A DNA stretch of 64,000 nt from Bradyrhizobium sp. SK17. Its GTDB lineage: Bacteria > Pseudomonadota > Alphaproteobacteria > Rhizobiales > Xanthobacteraceae. Below are positions 53,049 to 61,677 of the stretch, piece after piece. The first letter of the stretch is position 1, and each line of letters starts with the position of its first letter. The DNA is taken from positions 4,727,001-4,791,000 of the forward strand of contig NZ_CP025113.1 of assembly GCF_002831585.1 (NCBI RefSeq), in the 5' to 3' direction. Both the position numbers and the translations under genes were made by a program. The notes beneath the pieces were generated by a model. The model was not told where the DNA came from. It searched no databases and saw only the letters and a program-made list of their open reading frames with translations.

Positions 53049-53082
53049 AAAAAACCCTCCGGAGCGGCTGGCTCGGGAGGGT
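53049..53082 (-). terminator. Intrinsic terminator in the rtcB leader
   Basis: On the minus strand ACCCTCC and GGAGGGT close a stem around a 15-base loop, followed by TTTTTT. It ends about 100 bases upstream of the rtcB start codon, on the rtcB strand. It could end a short upstream transcript or act as an attenuator. Confidence 0.65.
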
Positions 53083-53527
53083 CCGTGATGTACGGATTGT
53101 CGATCGCGCCTAAGCGAGACCGCCCCCATGAACCGGGCATGCATAGTTGATCGGCCGTAGACTGGCTGACGGTCGGCGGATCAGTGCGCATCCTTGCTGC
53201 GGTTTTATGTGCATCGGCTTGGCTCGCATTGGTTCGCGAACATGATGCTCGCGAGGGCCGCGGAAATACGCCTGCAACCTCTGCATGTCAAGCGACGGTC
53301 AGCGCGAGGCCGACGACGTCGATCACATAGGCTGCATCGGACCCGAAGACGGACGTCACATGACGTCAGGCTCGATCTCCTGCACGACGCTCTGATCCTG
53401 AGATTGAGGTAGCGCTGCCTGCTATCTGCTAGGCTCGCAAAAAAGTGAGCTGTCGCCGTCACAGGCTGTCGGTTCCGCTCCGGTCCGTTCGTCTTGCATC
53501 CAGAACGAACTGCATGGGAGGTCCGGA
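53083..53527. other. Non-coding gap between rtcB and the MFS gene
   Basis: About 445 bases without a credible gene on either strand. It must hold the divergent promoters of rtcB and the MFS gene. GACGTCA-CA-TGACGTC at 53352-53367 is a perfect palindrome about 160 bases before the MFS start and may be an operator. No tRNA or rRNA was seen. Confidence 0.5.
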
Positions 53528-54745
53528 ATGAGCAATTCGACCTATCGCTGGGTGATCGTCGCGGCCGGCGGCCTGCTTGGTTGCGTCGCGATCGGAGGCA
53601 TGTTTTCGCTGCCGGTGTTCCTGCAACCGATGGCGCGGGAGACCGGCTGGTCGGTGACCGGCATCTCCAGCGCGATGACGATCGGCTTCCTCGCAATGGC
53701 CTTCACCAGCATGGCCTGGGGGACGCTGTCCGACCGGTTTGGTCCGCTCCCGGTGGTGCTGACCGGGTCGGTCGTGCTGGCGGCGAGCCTTGCGCTGGCG
53801 AGCCAGGCAACCTCGCTGCTGGCATTCCAGTTCGTGTTCGGCGCGCTGGTCGGCGCGGCGACGGCGGCGATCTTCGCGCCGATGATGGCCTGCGTCACCG
53901 GCTGGTTCGACACCCATCGCAGCCTTGCCGTCTCGCTGGTATCGGCCGGCATGGGCATGGCGCCGATGACGATGTCGCCGCTTGCCGCCTGGCTGATCTC
54001 GCACCATGACTGGCGGACCGCGATGCTGATCGTCTCGGCCGTGGTCGGCGCGATCATGATCCCGATCTCGTTCCTGGTGCGCCGCCCGCCGGCGCTACAA
54101 GGCGATCATGTTGAAGCAGCCGCCACCAGCGGGGAGCCGCAGATGTCGCTGGCGCAGGCGCTGCGCTCGCCGCAATTCCTCATCCTGATCGCCACCAATT
54201 TCTTCTGCTGCGCCACCCATTCGGGCCCGATCATCCACACCGTCAGCTACGCGGTCACCTGCGGCATTCCGATGGTCGCCGCGGTGACGATCTACAGCGT
54301 GGAAGGGCTGGCAGGCATGGGCGGCCGCATCGCCTTCGGCCTGCTCGGCGACCGCTTTGGCGCCAAGCGCGTGCTGGTGCTCGGGCTGCTGGCGCAGGCA
54401 TTCGGTGCGCTCGGCTATGTGTTCGCGCACCAGCTTGCCGCGTTCTACGCGGTCGCGGCGACCTTCGGCTTCATCTATGCCGGGACCATGCCGCTCTATT
54501 CCGTTTTGATCCGCGAGAATTTTCCGCTGCGGATGATGGGCACCGTGATCGGCGGCACCGCGATGGCCGGCAGCCTCGGCATGGCGACCGGGCCGCTGGC
54601 CGGGGGCCTGATCTACGACACCTTCGCGAGCTATACGTGGCTCTATGTCGGCTCCTGGGCGGTCGGCATCGGCGCGTTCCTGATCATGATGATGTTCCGC
54701 CCGATGCAGACGGCGCGGCCGGACGCGGTGCCCGCGCCGGCGTGA
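53528..54745 (+). CDS. MFS transporter, OFA/monocarboxylate-like
   Basis: 405 residues, about 12 helices. GGMFSLPVFLQPMARETGWSVTGISSAMTIGF and AWGTLSDRFGPLPVVLTG fit the oxalate/formate-antiporter-like branch, similar in plan to the MFS gene at 19320. The substrate is unknown. GGGAGG precedes the start. Single gene. Confidence 0.9.
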   Translation: MSNSTYRWVIVAAGGLLGCVAIGGMFSLPVFLQPMARETGWSVTGISSAMTIGFLAMAFTSMAWGTLSDRFGPLPVVLTGSVVLAASLALASQATSLLAFQFVFGALVGAATAAIFAPMMACVTGWFDTHRSLAVSLVSAGMGMAPMTMSPLAAWLISHHDWRTAMLIVSAVVGAIMIPISFLVRRPPALQGDHVEAAATSGEPQMSLAQALRSPQFLILIATNFFCCATHSGPIIHTVSYAVTCGIPMVAAVTIYSVEGLAGMGGRIAFGLLGDRFGAKRVLVLGLLAQAFGALGYVFAHQLAAFYAVAATFGFIYAGTMPLYSVLIRENFPLRMMGTVIGGTAMAGSLGMATGPLAGGLIYDTFASYTWLYVGSWAVGIGAFLIMMMFRPMQTARPDAVPAPA

Positions 54746-54779
54746 GCTTGCGCTGCGCGTGGAACGAATTGCTTTCGCC

Positions 54780-55424
54780 TCACGCGCGGGCGCGCTTCGG
54801 GCGCCGGATCGCGCGCACTTTGTTGTTGGTCGAGCCGCTGCCGCAGAAGAACCGGTCGCTGCCGTCGGATTCGAGCCCGGAGACGTTCACGCCTTGCGGC
54901 ATCTCGATCCGCTCCATCACTTCGCCGGTCTGCGGATCGATCCGCCGCACGTCGCTCTGGTCCTCTTCCCAGGTGCCGTGCCAGAGTTCGCCATCGACCC
55001 AGGACACGCCGGTGACGAACCGGTTGCTGGCGATGGTGCGCAGAACCTTGCCGGTGTCCGGATCGACCTGGATGATGCTGCGGTCGCGATACTGGCCGAC
55101 CCACAGCGAGCCTTCCGCCCAGGCGAGGCCGGAGTCGCGGCCGCCGCCGGGCGAGGGGATGGTCGACACCACGCGTCCGGTGTCCGGCTCGATCTTCAGG
55201 ATACGGTCCTCGGCGATCTGATAGAGATGCTTGCCGTCGAAGGCGGTGCCCGCATGGGCCGCGATGTCGAGGGTGCGGGTGGTCTTGCCGCTGTCGGGAT
55301 CGAACGCAACCAGCCGGCCACCGGCCGCGAACCAGACCTGCTCGCCGTCGAAGCTGACGCCGCCCACGCTCTCGACGCCGTCGAAGGCGTATTCCCGGAT
55401 GATCTCGGCTTCAAACTTCTTCAT
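54780..55424 (-). CDS. Beta-propeller protein (glutaminyl cyclase/Vgb-like repeats)
   Basis: 214 residues made of six-bladed-propeller-style repeats: GGVSFDGEQVWFAAGGRLVAFDPDSGKTTRT, AFDGKHLYQIAEDRILKIEPDTGRVVST, GSLWVGQYRDRSIIQVDPDTGKVLRT and VRRIDPQTGEVMERI. There is no signal peptide. The repeats resemble glutamine cyclotransferase or virginiamycin-lyase-like propellers, though catalytic identity cannot be read. It lies 29 bp downstream of the TPR regulator, on the same strand, so it is probably its target or partner. Confidence 0.8.
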   Translation of the reverse strand: MKKFEAEIIREYAFDGVESVGGVSFDGEQVWFAAGGRLVAFDPDSGKTTRTLDIAAHAGTAFDGKHLYQIAEDRILKIEPDTGRVVSTIPSPGGGRDSGLAWAEGSLWVGQYRDRSIIQVDPDTGKVLRTIASNRFVTGVSWVDGELWHGTWEEDQSDVRRIDPQTGEVMERIEMPQGVNVSGLESDGSDRFFCGSGSTNNKVRAIRRPKRARA

Positions 55425-55453
55425 GCTGCGCTCCTGTGATTTCGGCCCTGATG

Positions 55454-56674
55454 CTAGCCATTCGGCAGCGGGGCAGGGAGTAACAACGTCGTCGTGAATC
55501 CCGGCACCGGCGGCGTCATCCAGCGCCGGGCACGGGCGCGGCCGACCGGCTGCACCTTGCCGCTGGCGGCGAGCGCGTCGAGCGCGCGCTGCACGGTGCG
55601 CTGGCTCGCGCCGAGCGCGACCGACAGCGCCGAGCTCGACCAGGCCTCGCCGTCGGCGAGGAACGCCAGCACCGCTGCATGTTCTTCCTCCACTGGCAGC
55701 GCCAGCACGGCGACGTCGTGCCGTCCGTGCGGCTTCAGCACGAATCCGTCCGCGGTGGCGTTGAGATCGGCGAGTGGCCGCAGGGCCCGGCGCAGCCGAC
55801 CGATCTCGACCCGCAGCCGGGCGCGGTGCGATTCATCGGCATGCTTGCCGCGAAACGCCCGGGCGATCAGCGTGCCGCGCGAGACGTCCTGCGGCCACGC
55901 TTCAGCCAGCGCGCGGACGAGCGCGAACAGCACCGGACGGCGCGTCAACGACACCGTGGCGCCGGCATCGCGCACGACATAGCGGCAGGCGTCGACGACC
56001 AGCGCCTTCGACGCCATCAGGGTCTCGACCTCCTCGAGCAGCAGCGGCCGCTCGCTGCCGCGCGCGATCAGGCGCGCCGCGGGTGTCGTGAGCAGCTGTG
56101 CAGTACTCTCTACTTCAGCATTGAGTTCGGCGATCCCGGCGTTGCGTGCGGCATCCTTTGCCCTTGCCAGCGCTTCGCGTGCCGGCTTCGTGCGCAGCCG
56201 CCGCATCGCGATGCCGGCGACGACCAACTCATGGCCAACCCGCAGCGCCGGCGGGAACGGTGCCGGATCGAGGTCGTCAAGCATGCGCTCGGCGGCGTCG
56301 AGGCTGCCGATCAAGAGCAGGCGGCGGATCTCGAGATAGCCAGCATGCGCAGCGTTGAGCGCATCGCCGCGTGCCGCGAGCGTCGCGCGCGCCGCGGCGA
56401 GGCTCTTGCCGGGAAACGACAGGTCGCGCGACACCAGCGCGATCTCGGCTTCCGCCACCACGCAGCGTGCCCGGGCGATCGCCTCGCGCGGGCCGAAGGC
56501 ACGGCCTGCGCGCCGCAACAGCTCCTTGGCGCGGGCGAAATCGCCGAGCCGGGCCATCGCGATGCCGCGCAGCGCCAGCGCCGGCGCGTCGTCGCGCAGG
56601 GCCACCCGTTTCAGTGCGCCGAGGGGATCACCCGCCGCGAGCGCGCGCGCCGCGGCGATAATCAACGAGTCCAT
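55454..56674 (-). CDS. TPR-like protein with C-terminal winged-helix DNA-binding domain
   Basis: 406 residues. The N-terminal half is a row of helical pairs (ALALRGIAMARLGDFARAKELLRRAGRAFG type) resembling TPR repeats. The C-terminal half holds a transcriptional regulatory-type winged helix (SRGTLIARAFRGKHADESHRARLRVEIGRLRRALRPL) and a second short helix-turn-helix (SSSALSVALGASQRTVQRALDALAASGKV). I know the architecture only as hypothetical regulators in rhizobia. The beta-propeller gene follows at 29 bp, and a small membrane protein gene diverges upstream. Confidence 0.75.
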   Translation of the reverse strand: MDSLIIAAARALAAGDPLGALKRVALRDDAPALALRGIAMARLGDFARAKELLRRAGRAFGPREAIARARCVVAEAEIALVSRDLSFPGKSLAAARATLAARGDALNAAHAGYLEIRRLLLIGSLDAAERMLDDLDPAPFPPALRVGHELVVAGIAMRRLRTKPAREALARAKDAARNAGIAELNAEVESTAQLLTTPAARLIARGSERPLLLEEVETLMASKALVVDACRYVVRDAGATVSLTRRPVLFALVRALAEAWPQDVSRGTLIARAFRGKHADESHRARLRVEIGRLRRALRPLADLNATADGFVLKPHGRHDVAVLALPVEEEHAAVLAFLADGEAWSSSALSVALGASQRTVQRALDALAASGKVQPVGRARARRWMTPPVPGFTTTLLLPAPLPNG

Positions 56675-56766
56675 TCGAATCCCGACACACTTGTCACTCT
56701 CGCCCTCCGAGGTCCGCTTCTAACCTACCACATGACGACATGGGTTATCTCCAGAGAGATCGAACG

Positions 56767-57015
56767 ATGACTGGAATCGAGACACATCAGGATTGGTTGA
56801 AGGGCCGCGTTGGTGGCCGTGGTGCCATCGCCGAGCGCTGGCTGTCGCTGGCGGCGGCGCCGACCTTCGCAGTGATGACGCTGGCGGTCGCGCTGGCGCC
56901 GGCCGACTTGATCTGCGGCGCCATGCAGGGAGCGCTTTCATTGCAGGGGATGGTCCCGATGTACGCGCTGATGAGCGCATTTCACCTGGCGCCGTGGTTG
57001 CGCCTGTTCCGATGA
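56767..57015 (+). CDS. Small membrane protein of unknown function
   Basis: 82 residues from an ATG with GAGAGAT upstream. After a basic head (TGIETHQDWLKGRVGGRGAIAERW) come two hydrophobic stretches (LAAAPTFAVMTLAVALAPADLICG and GMVPMYALMSAFHLAPWL). No family is recognised. It is divergent from the TPR regulator gene and converges with the cyclase gene (five bases apart). Confidence 0.65.
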   Translation: MTGIETHQDWLKGRVGGRGAIAERWLSLAAAPTFAVMTLAVALAPADLICGAMQGALSLQGMVPMYALMSAFHLAPWLRLFR

Positions 57016-57020
57016 TCCGT

Positions 57021-58112
57021 TCATCCCTCCGGCAAGGTGAAGACCGCGCAGGGTCGCGCGATGCCGCGCAGCTCATGGGTGCCGAGCGCGACCAGCGGCG
57101 TCTCGGTCTCCGCGGCGACGGCACCCGAAACCAGCACGGTCTGTTGCAGCGGCTTGCACAGGCCTTCGAGCCGGCTGACCAGATTGACCGCAGCACCAAT
57201 CGCGGTGAAGTCGAGGCGGTCGGCCGCGCCGATGTTGCCCCAGTGTACCTCGCCGAGATGCAGCGCCGCGCCGAATGGCAGCGGCGGCAAACCCTGCCTG
57301 CGCCGCTCGGTATCAAGATGTGCCATGCCGACGCGCGCCGCCGACACCGCGCGCAAAGCCGCCTCGCACGCGCTGCGCGCGCCGGTCGTGACCGGAAAGA
57401 TCGCGAGCAGGCCGTCGCCGATGAATTTCAGCACCTCGCCGCCGAAGGCATGGATCGCACCGGCGATGCGGTCGAACCAGGCGTCGAGTGCGGCGATCAC
57501 CTCGGCAGGCGGGTGGCTTTCCGAGAGCGCAGTGAAGCCGCGGAGATCGGCAAACAGCAACGCCGCTTCGATGCTCTCGCCGGTGTTGCGCCGCAATGGC
57601 GATGTCAGGACGCGCGCCGCGCTGCGCCGTCCGAGATAGGCTTCCAACGCCGCCGTCAATGTCGCGCGCGCGGCGAGCGCCGCGAGTGGTGCGGCGGTGA
57701 AGCGCGCCGCCTCGCGCAAGCGATCGGCCTCGGCAGGCGTGAAGGCACGCGTTCCGATCCATCCGAGGGTTGGGCCATCGGGACGTGTTCCAATCGTGTC
57801 CTGGTGGATCGGGCCGGGCCCCAGCGCGCCGAGCCAGCGCCGGCCGGCATCGGCGGAGCCCACCATGTCCGGCATCGCAAACGGTTGTTCCGGTGCAAAG
57901 CCGAGCGCCTCGATGACCTCGCCATTGTCGGCACGCCACAACCAGGTGCGCCTCGCGATCAAGGGATGTGGAACCTCGAGCGTCAGCGCGCCGCCGGCAA
58001 GCGGCAGGCCATCCGTGATAAGGTGGCGACCAAGCTCCGCCAGCAACCGGTTGGCGCCCGCGGTCTCGGCCGCGGCGTCGACCAGCCAGCTCAGTGTCGA
58101 GGACAGTTGCAT
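57021..58112 (-). CDS. Class III adenylate/guanylate cyclase
   Basis: 363 residues. The N-terminal 160 residues form a sensor-like domain of unknown type. The catalytic domain has metal-binding Asp189 (LLFADLRGFTALSE) and Asp233 (FIGDGLLAIFP), and the NLVSRLEGL transition-state Asn/Arg motif. It makes cyclic AMP or cyclic GMP. ATG at 58112 begins the conserved part; an upstream ATG at 58205 is in frame but lies over the SRPBCC gene start. Confidence 0.9.
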   Translation of the reverse strand: MQLSSTLSWLVDAAAETAGANRLLAELGRHLITDGLPLAGGALTLEVPHPLIARRTWLWRADNGEVIEALGFAPEQPFAMPDMVGSADAGRRWLGALGPGPIHQDTIGTRPDGPTLGWIGTRAFTPAEADRLREAARFTAAPLAALAARATLTAALEAYLGRRSAARVLTSPLRRNTGESIEAALLFADLRGFTALSESHPPAEVIAALDAWFDRIAGAIHAFGGEVLKFIGDGLLAIFPVTTGARSACEAALRAVSAARVGMAHLDTERRRQGLPPLPFGAALHLGEVHWGNIGAADRLDFTAIGAAVNLVSRLEGLCKPLQQTVLVSGAVAAETETPLVALGTHELRGIARPCAVFTLPEG

Positions 58113-58188
58113 TACGCCATCATGGGTTCCGGCGCCGTTCTTATCACGAATTATCCCTGAAGACCCGTCGCCAATAGAGGATGCATCG

Positions 58189-58644
58189 ATGACCGAAGCC
58201 TTCATCGTTCAACGCGAGATGCAGATCGCAGCTCCGCCCGCAACCGTGTTCGCGTTCCTGACCGATCCACAGAAGATCGTGAGCTGGATGGGGCTCGAGG
58301 CCGAGACCGAACTGCATCCGGGCGGGCTCTATCTGCTCAAGGGCGTCGCCGGCGATCGCTCGAGGACTGCGCGCGGCGCGTTCCGCGAGGTCGTGCCGGT
58401 GCATCGTCTTGCCTACAGTTTTGGCTGGGAGGGTGGCGCAGAAGTCCCGCCGGGATCGAGCCTGATCGAGATCGACCTGATGGCGCAGGACAACGGCACG
58501 CTGTTGCGGATGACCCATAGCGGCCTGCCCAATGCCGAGCAGTGCGCGAGCCACAGCAAGGGCTGGGCGCACTACCTTGCCAGGCTCGCGCTCGTGGTCG
58601 CGGGCAAAGCTCCTGGCCCCGACCACGGTCCACACGAAGGATGA
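58189..58644 (+). CDS. SRPBCC/AHSA1-like protein
   Basis: 151 residues. REMQIAAPPATVFAFLTDPQKIVSWMGLEAETELHPGG and GAFREVVPVHRLAYSFGWEG are typical of the AHSA1 branch of the START-like fold; SRPBCC proteins bind hydrophobic ligands. Function unknown. GAGGAT precedes the ATG. It diverges from the cyclase gene and converges with the HD gene. Confidence 0.87.
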   Translation: MTEAFIVQREMQIAAPPATVFAFLTDPQKIVSWMGLEAETELHPGGLYLLKGVAGDRSRTARGAFREVVPVHRLAYSFGWEGGAEVPPGSSLIEIDLMAQDNGTLLRMTHSGLPNAEQCASHSKGWAHYLARLALVVAGKAPGPDHGPHEG

Positions 58645-58654
58645 CCGTTCTTGC

Positions 58655-59296
58655 TCACGTCGGCCATTTCGAGCCGAGGATGATCGAACAGAAGTTCGTC
58701 CTCGTATAGTTCATGTCCTTCAGGGCCAGCACGTCGGCCTTGACGTTGCCGAAAGTGGACAGCGGCTTCTTGATCGTGCCGCCGGCGAAATGATCGATGA
58801 TGTTCTCCTTGAAGTTCGCCTCGCGTGGATGGTGTGCGCAGACATGATCGCGGTGCTCGTGCGCGAAATCGTCATAGGCGATGCCGAGCACGTCCATCTC
58901 GACGCCGGCGGTGACCAGCGCGATGGTCGGGCGCATATGCTCGGGGACGCCGGGCGTGGTGTGCAGCGCGATCGAGGTCCAGACGTCCTCGATATCCCGC
59001 TCCGGTACGCCGTAACCCCTGAGGAAGTCGCGCGCGGCGTTGGCGCCGTCGACCTCGAAACGCAGGTCGGGACTCGCATGCGCGTCGGTGAGGCCCATGT
59101 CGTGGAACATGGCGCCGATGTAGAGCAGCTCGGGATCGAATTTCAGCTTGCGGCGGTTGCCGGTCAGCGCGCCCCAGAAGAACACGCGACGGCTGTGGTT
59201 GTAGAGCAGGTCGTCCTCGGTATCGCGCACCAACTGGGTGGCGGCGCGGGCCATGGCGCTGTCGGGTACGCGGATGCCGGCGATGATCTCGGTCAT
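58655..59296 (-). CDS. HD domain-containing phosphohydrolase-like protein
   Basis: 213 residues. The HD motif is HDMG in AMFHDMGLTDAHASPDLRF, with an upstream His in LLYNHSRRVFFWGAL and a further His in IALHTTPGVPEHM. These are metal-dependent phosphohydrolases or deaminase-like proteins; the group resembles cyanamide hydratase-like HD proteins. Start at MTEIIAGIRV is chosen over a long non-conserved extension. Confidence 0.87.
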   Translation of the reverse strand: MTEIIAGIRVPDSAMARAATQLVRDTEDDLLYNHSRRVFFWGALTGNRRKLKFDPELLYIGAMFHDMGLTDAHASPDLRFEVDGANAARDFLRGYGVPERDIEDVWTSIALHTTPGVPEHMRPTIALVTAGVEMDVLGIAYDDFAHEHRDHVCAHHPREANFKENIIDHFAGGTIKKPLSTFGNVKADVLALKDMNYTRTNFCSIILGSKWPT

Positions 59297-59503
59297 TTCA
59301 AGACGCTCCTCGATGTGGCAAGACGATTCCGTGGCGTGCGAACACGCGGGCGCCGGCGCTCGTCTCTGCGATGTCTGCGGATCGCCTTGTGGCGTGTTCC
59401 GTAGCGTCCTTGTCGCCGGTCCTGGCCCGATCTCGCAACGATCGCGCGCCGCCGGATCGGGCCAAGGAGACGTCGTTTCGCGCCAGCGGGGCGGGGAGAC
59501 AGT

Positions 59504-60469
59504 ATGGCGGTTCAGAAGGTCGCGATCGCGATACACGAAGGGGTTCAGGCGCTCGACATCGCCGGACCGGTCGACGTGTTCGCGGAGACGAATGGCTTTG
59601 TCGCTGATGGCGATGGCTATGAGACCGTGCTGGTCGGCGCCAGCCGCGAACCGCTGCGCGCGTCGAACGGCATGAAGATATCGGCCGATCTGCGCTTTGA
59701 CGAAGCAGAGGAGACATTCGACATCCTGCTCGTTGCCGGGGGCCCGGCACTGCCGGACGCCGCGCCCGATCCCGAACTGACGCAGTGGCTACGCCGGGCG
59801 CCGGAGCGTGCCGGACTGTATGGCTCGATCTGCACCGGCGCCTTCGCGCTCGGCCATGCCGGGCTGCTCGACGGCCACAAGGTGACGACGCATTGGCAGA
59901 ACGCGCAACGGCTCGCGGCGCGCTTTCCAGCCGCCGAGGTGATCCCTGACCGGATCTACATCCGCGACGGCAGGTTGATGACCTCGGCAGGCGTCACCGC
60001 GGGCATCGATCTCGGGCTTGCGCTGGTCGCCCAGCGGCATGGGCCGCAGGTTGCGGTCGCGGTGGCCAAGCGGCTGGTCGTGGTGGCGCAGCGGCAGGGC
60101 GGGCAGTCGCAGTTCAGCCCCTTTCTCACCGCGCCGGTCGATGAGGGTTCGCCGATTGCCCGTGCGCAAGCGCTTATCATGCAGCATGTCGGTGAGCGCC
60201 ATACGCTGCAATCGCTCGCCGAGGCCATCGGCATGAGCGTGCGCAATTTCGGCCGCGCCTTCGCGCAGGAGACCGGCATCACGCCGCACGAGTTCGTCGA
60301 ACGCGCCCGCGTCGATGCCGCGCGGCGGCTGCTCGAGGGCTCCGACAGGCCGCTGAAGGCGGTGGCCTTCGACTGCGGCTTCGGCTCGGCCGACCGGATG
60401 CGCATCGTGTTCACCGAACGGCTTGGTGTGTCGCCCGCGCAGTACCGGTCGAGTTTTCGCAAACTGTGA
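59504..60469 (+). CDS. GlxA family transcriptional regulator
   Basis: 321 residues. The N-terminal DJ-1/PfpI domain (EGVQALDIAGPVDVF, YGSICTGAFALGHAGLL with the nucleophile-position Cys) is joined to a C-terminal AraC helix-turn-helix pair (LQSLAEAIGMSVRNFGRAFAQETG, KAVAFDCGFGSADRMRIVFTERLGVSPAQYR). This is the GlxA-type activator. The ligand and targets are unknown. It diverges from the HD gene across about 207 bp. Confidence 0.93.
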   Translation: MAVQKVAIAIHEGVQALDIAGPVDVFAETNGFVADGDGYETVLVGASREPLRASNGMKISADLRFDEAEETFDILLVAGGPALPDAAPDPELTQWLRRAPERAGLYGSICTGAFALGHAGLLDGHKVTTHWQNAQRLAARFPAAEVIPDRIYIRDGRLMTSAGVTAGIDLGLALVAQRHGPQVAVAVAKRLVVVAQRQGGQSQFSPFLTAPVDEGSPIARAQALIMQHVGERHTLQSLAEAIGMSVRNFGRAFAQETGITPHEFVERARVDAARRLLEGSDRPLKAVAFDCGFGSADRMRIVFTERLGVSPAQYRSSFRKL

Positions 60470-60557
60470 CGCCGTTCATGAAGCGCAGGCCTGATCGCAG
60501 ATAAGATCAACCTGTCCGAATTGATTTTCAATCATGCAACTCTTTCGCGAGGCTGCC

Positions 60558-61124
60558 ATGGACGCGTTGACGCTCTTCATCATCCGTCATGCCGAGAAGC
60601 CGGGCGAGTCCTGGCCGGGGCCCGGCTTCACCGCGATCGGCGTGGCCGATACCGAGTCGCTGGTGCTGCGCGGGTGGCAGCGCGCCGGCGCTTGGGCGGC
60701 GCTGTTCGGCACCGATCTCACCGGCGGCGACTATGCCAAGCCTGACGCGATCTATGCCGCGACACCGGGGACGGAGCCCAATCAGCCACCGTCGAGCCGT
60801 CCGGCCGAGACGATCTCGGCGCTGTCAGCGCGCCGCGGCCTCACACCCAACCAGGGCTTCGGCAAGGGCGACGAGCCGGCCTTGATGAAGTCGGTGCTGG
60901 CGTCGAAGGGCGTCGCGCTGCTGTGCTGGGAGCACAAGGCGATCATCTCCGACATCCTGCCGCTGATCCCGGTCAGCAAGGGCAAGCCGCCGACCAAATG
61001 GGAGGGCAGCCGCTTCGACGTCGTGCTGCGCTTCGAGCGTGCCAAAGGCGACGACAAGTTCGCCTTCAAGGAGCTGTTTCCGAAACTGCTGTCGGGCGAT
61101 TCCGACCAGCCGCTGGGCGGCTGA
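60558..61124 (+). CDS. Histidine phosphatase-like protein
   Basis: 188 residues. LFIIRHAEKPG is the RHG-type active site (histidine phosphatase clan); RPAETISAL provides a second conserved Arg region, and LLCWEHKAI the second His. The family includes phosphoglycerate-mutase-like phosphatases. GAGG precedes the ATG at 60558; the earlier in-frame ATG at 60534 is possible. Confidence 0.8.
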   Translation: MDALTLFIIRHAEKPGESWPGPGFTAIGVADTESLVLRGWQRAGAWAALFGTDLTGGDYAKPDAIYAATPGTEPNQPPSSRPAETISALSARRGLTPNQGFGKGDEPALMKSVLASKGVALLCWEHKAIISDILPLIPVSKGKPPTKWEGSRFDVVLRFERAKGDDKFAFKELFPKLLSGDSDQPLGG

Positions 61125-61132
61125 AGCGTCGC

Positions 61133-61486
61133 TCAATCGAGTCCAAGCGCCTTGCGCGATTTTTGCGTCAGCTTCGCGGCGATGAGGCGATGCGCCTGGT
61201 CGAGATAGGCCCTGAGCTCGGCGTCGGGCAGGGCGTCATTGCCGACCAGCTGCACCCATTTGGCACGCGCCAGATAGGGCGCCGGCCGCGCGAGCTGCTG
61301 CTCGATCAAAAGCTGAAACGCCATGTTCGAGGTCTTGAACATGAAGCCGCCGGACCGCTCGATGAAGCCGCCGGCCAGCGCGAACATCTTGCCGCCGACC
61401 TTGAACACCGACGTGCCTTCCCATTGCACCACCTTGGTGGCGGCGGGCAGGCGCAGGCAGTGGGCTTCGAAGGTCTTTGGGCGCAT
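61133..61486 (-). CDS. MmcQ/YjbR family protein
   Basis: 117 residues. FEAHCLRLPAATKVVQWEGTSVFKVGGKMFAL and YLARAKWVQLVGNDALPDAELRAYLDQAHRLIAAKLTQKSRKALG match the YjbR/MmcQ family, a DNA-binding-like cytosolic protein of unclear function. Start at MRPKTFEAH. Convergent with the phosphatase gene. Confidence 0.9.
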   Translation of the reverse strand: MRPKTFEAHCLRLPAATKVVQWEGTSVFKVGGKMFALAGGFIERSGGFMFKTSNMAFQLLIEQQLARPAPYLARAKWVQLVGNDALPDAELRAYLDQAHRLIAAKLTQKSRKALGLD

Positions 61487-61641
61487 GAATCGCAGGCAGG
61501 AAAACTGCCAAAGCCATAAGCCAGCCGCCCGAAGGTCGACAAGCCCGGTGTGAGCCGGGGCGACCCCAGGATTGAGCCCGGTCGCTGGCTCGCGCCTGGT
61601 CCTCACGAAATCGTGGGTTGTCGTCTGATCCATCTATAGAT

Positions 61642-61655
61642 ATATCGTAAGATAT
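61642..61655 (+). promoter_or_regulatory. Candidate PadR/YqjI operator
   Basis: ATATC-GTAA-GATAT is a perfect palindrome just upstream of the PadR start, preceded by TATAGATATATC. It resembles known YqjI-type AT-rich sites in style. Confidence 0.5.
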
Positions 61656-61677
61656 GTTTTCAGTAAGGAAATCAACG

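Noticed and set aside
53194..53412. Small plus-strand frame in the gap before the MFS gene
   Set aside because: Basic, low-complexity, no ribosome site and no family; likely chance.
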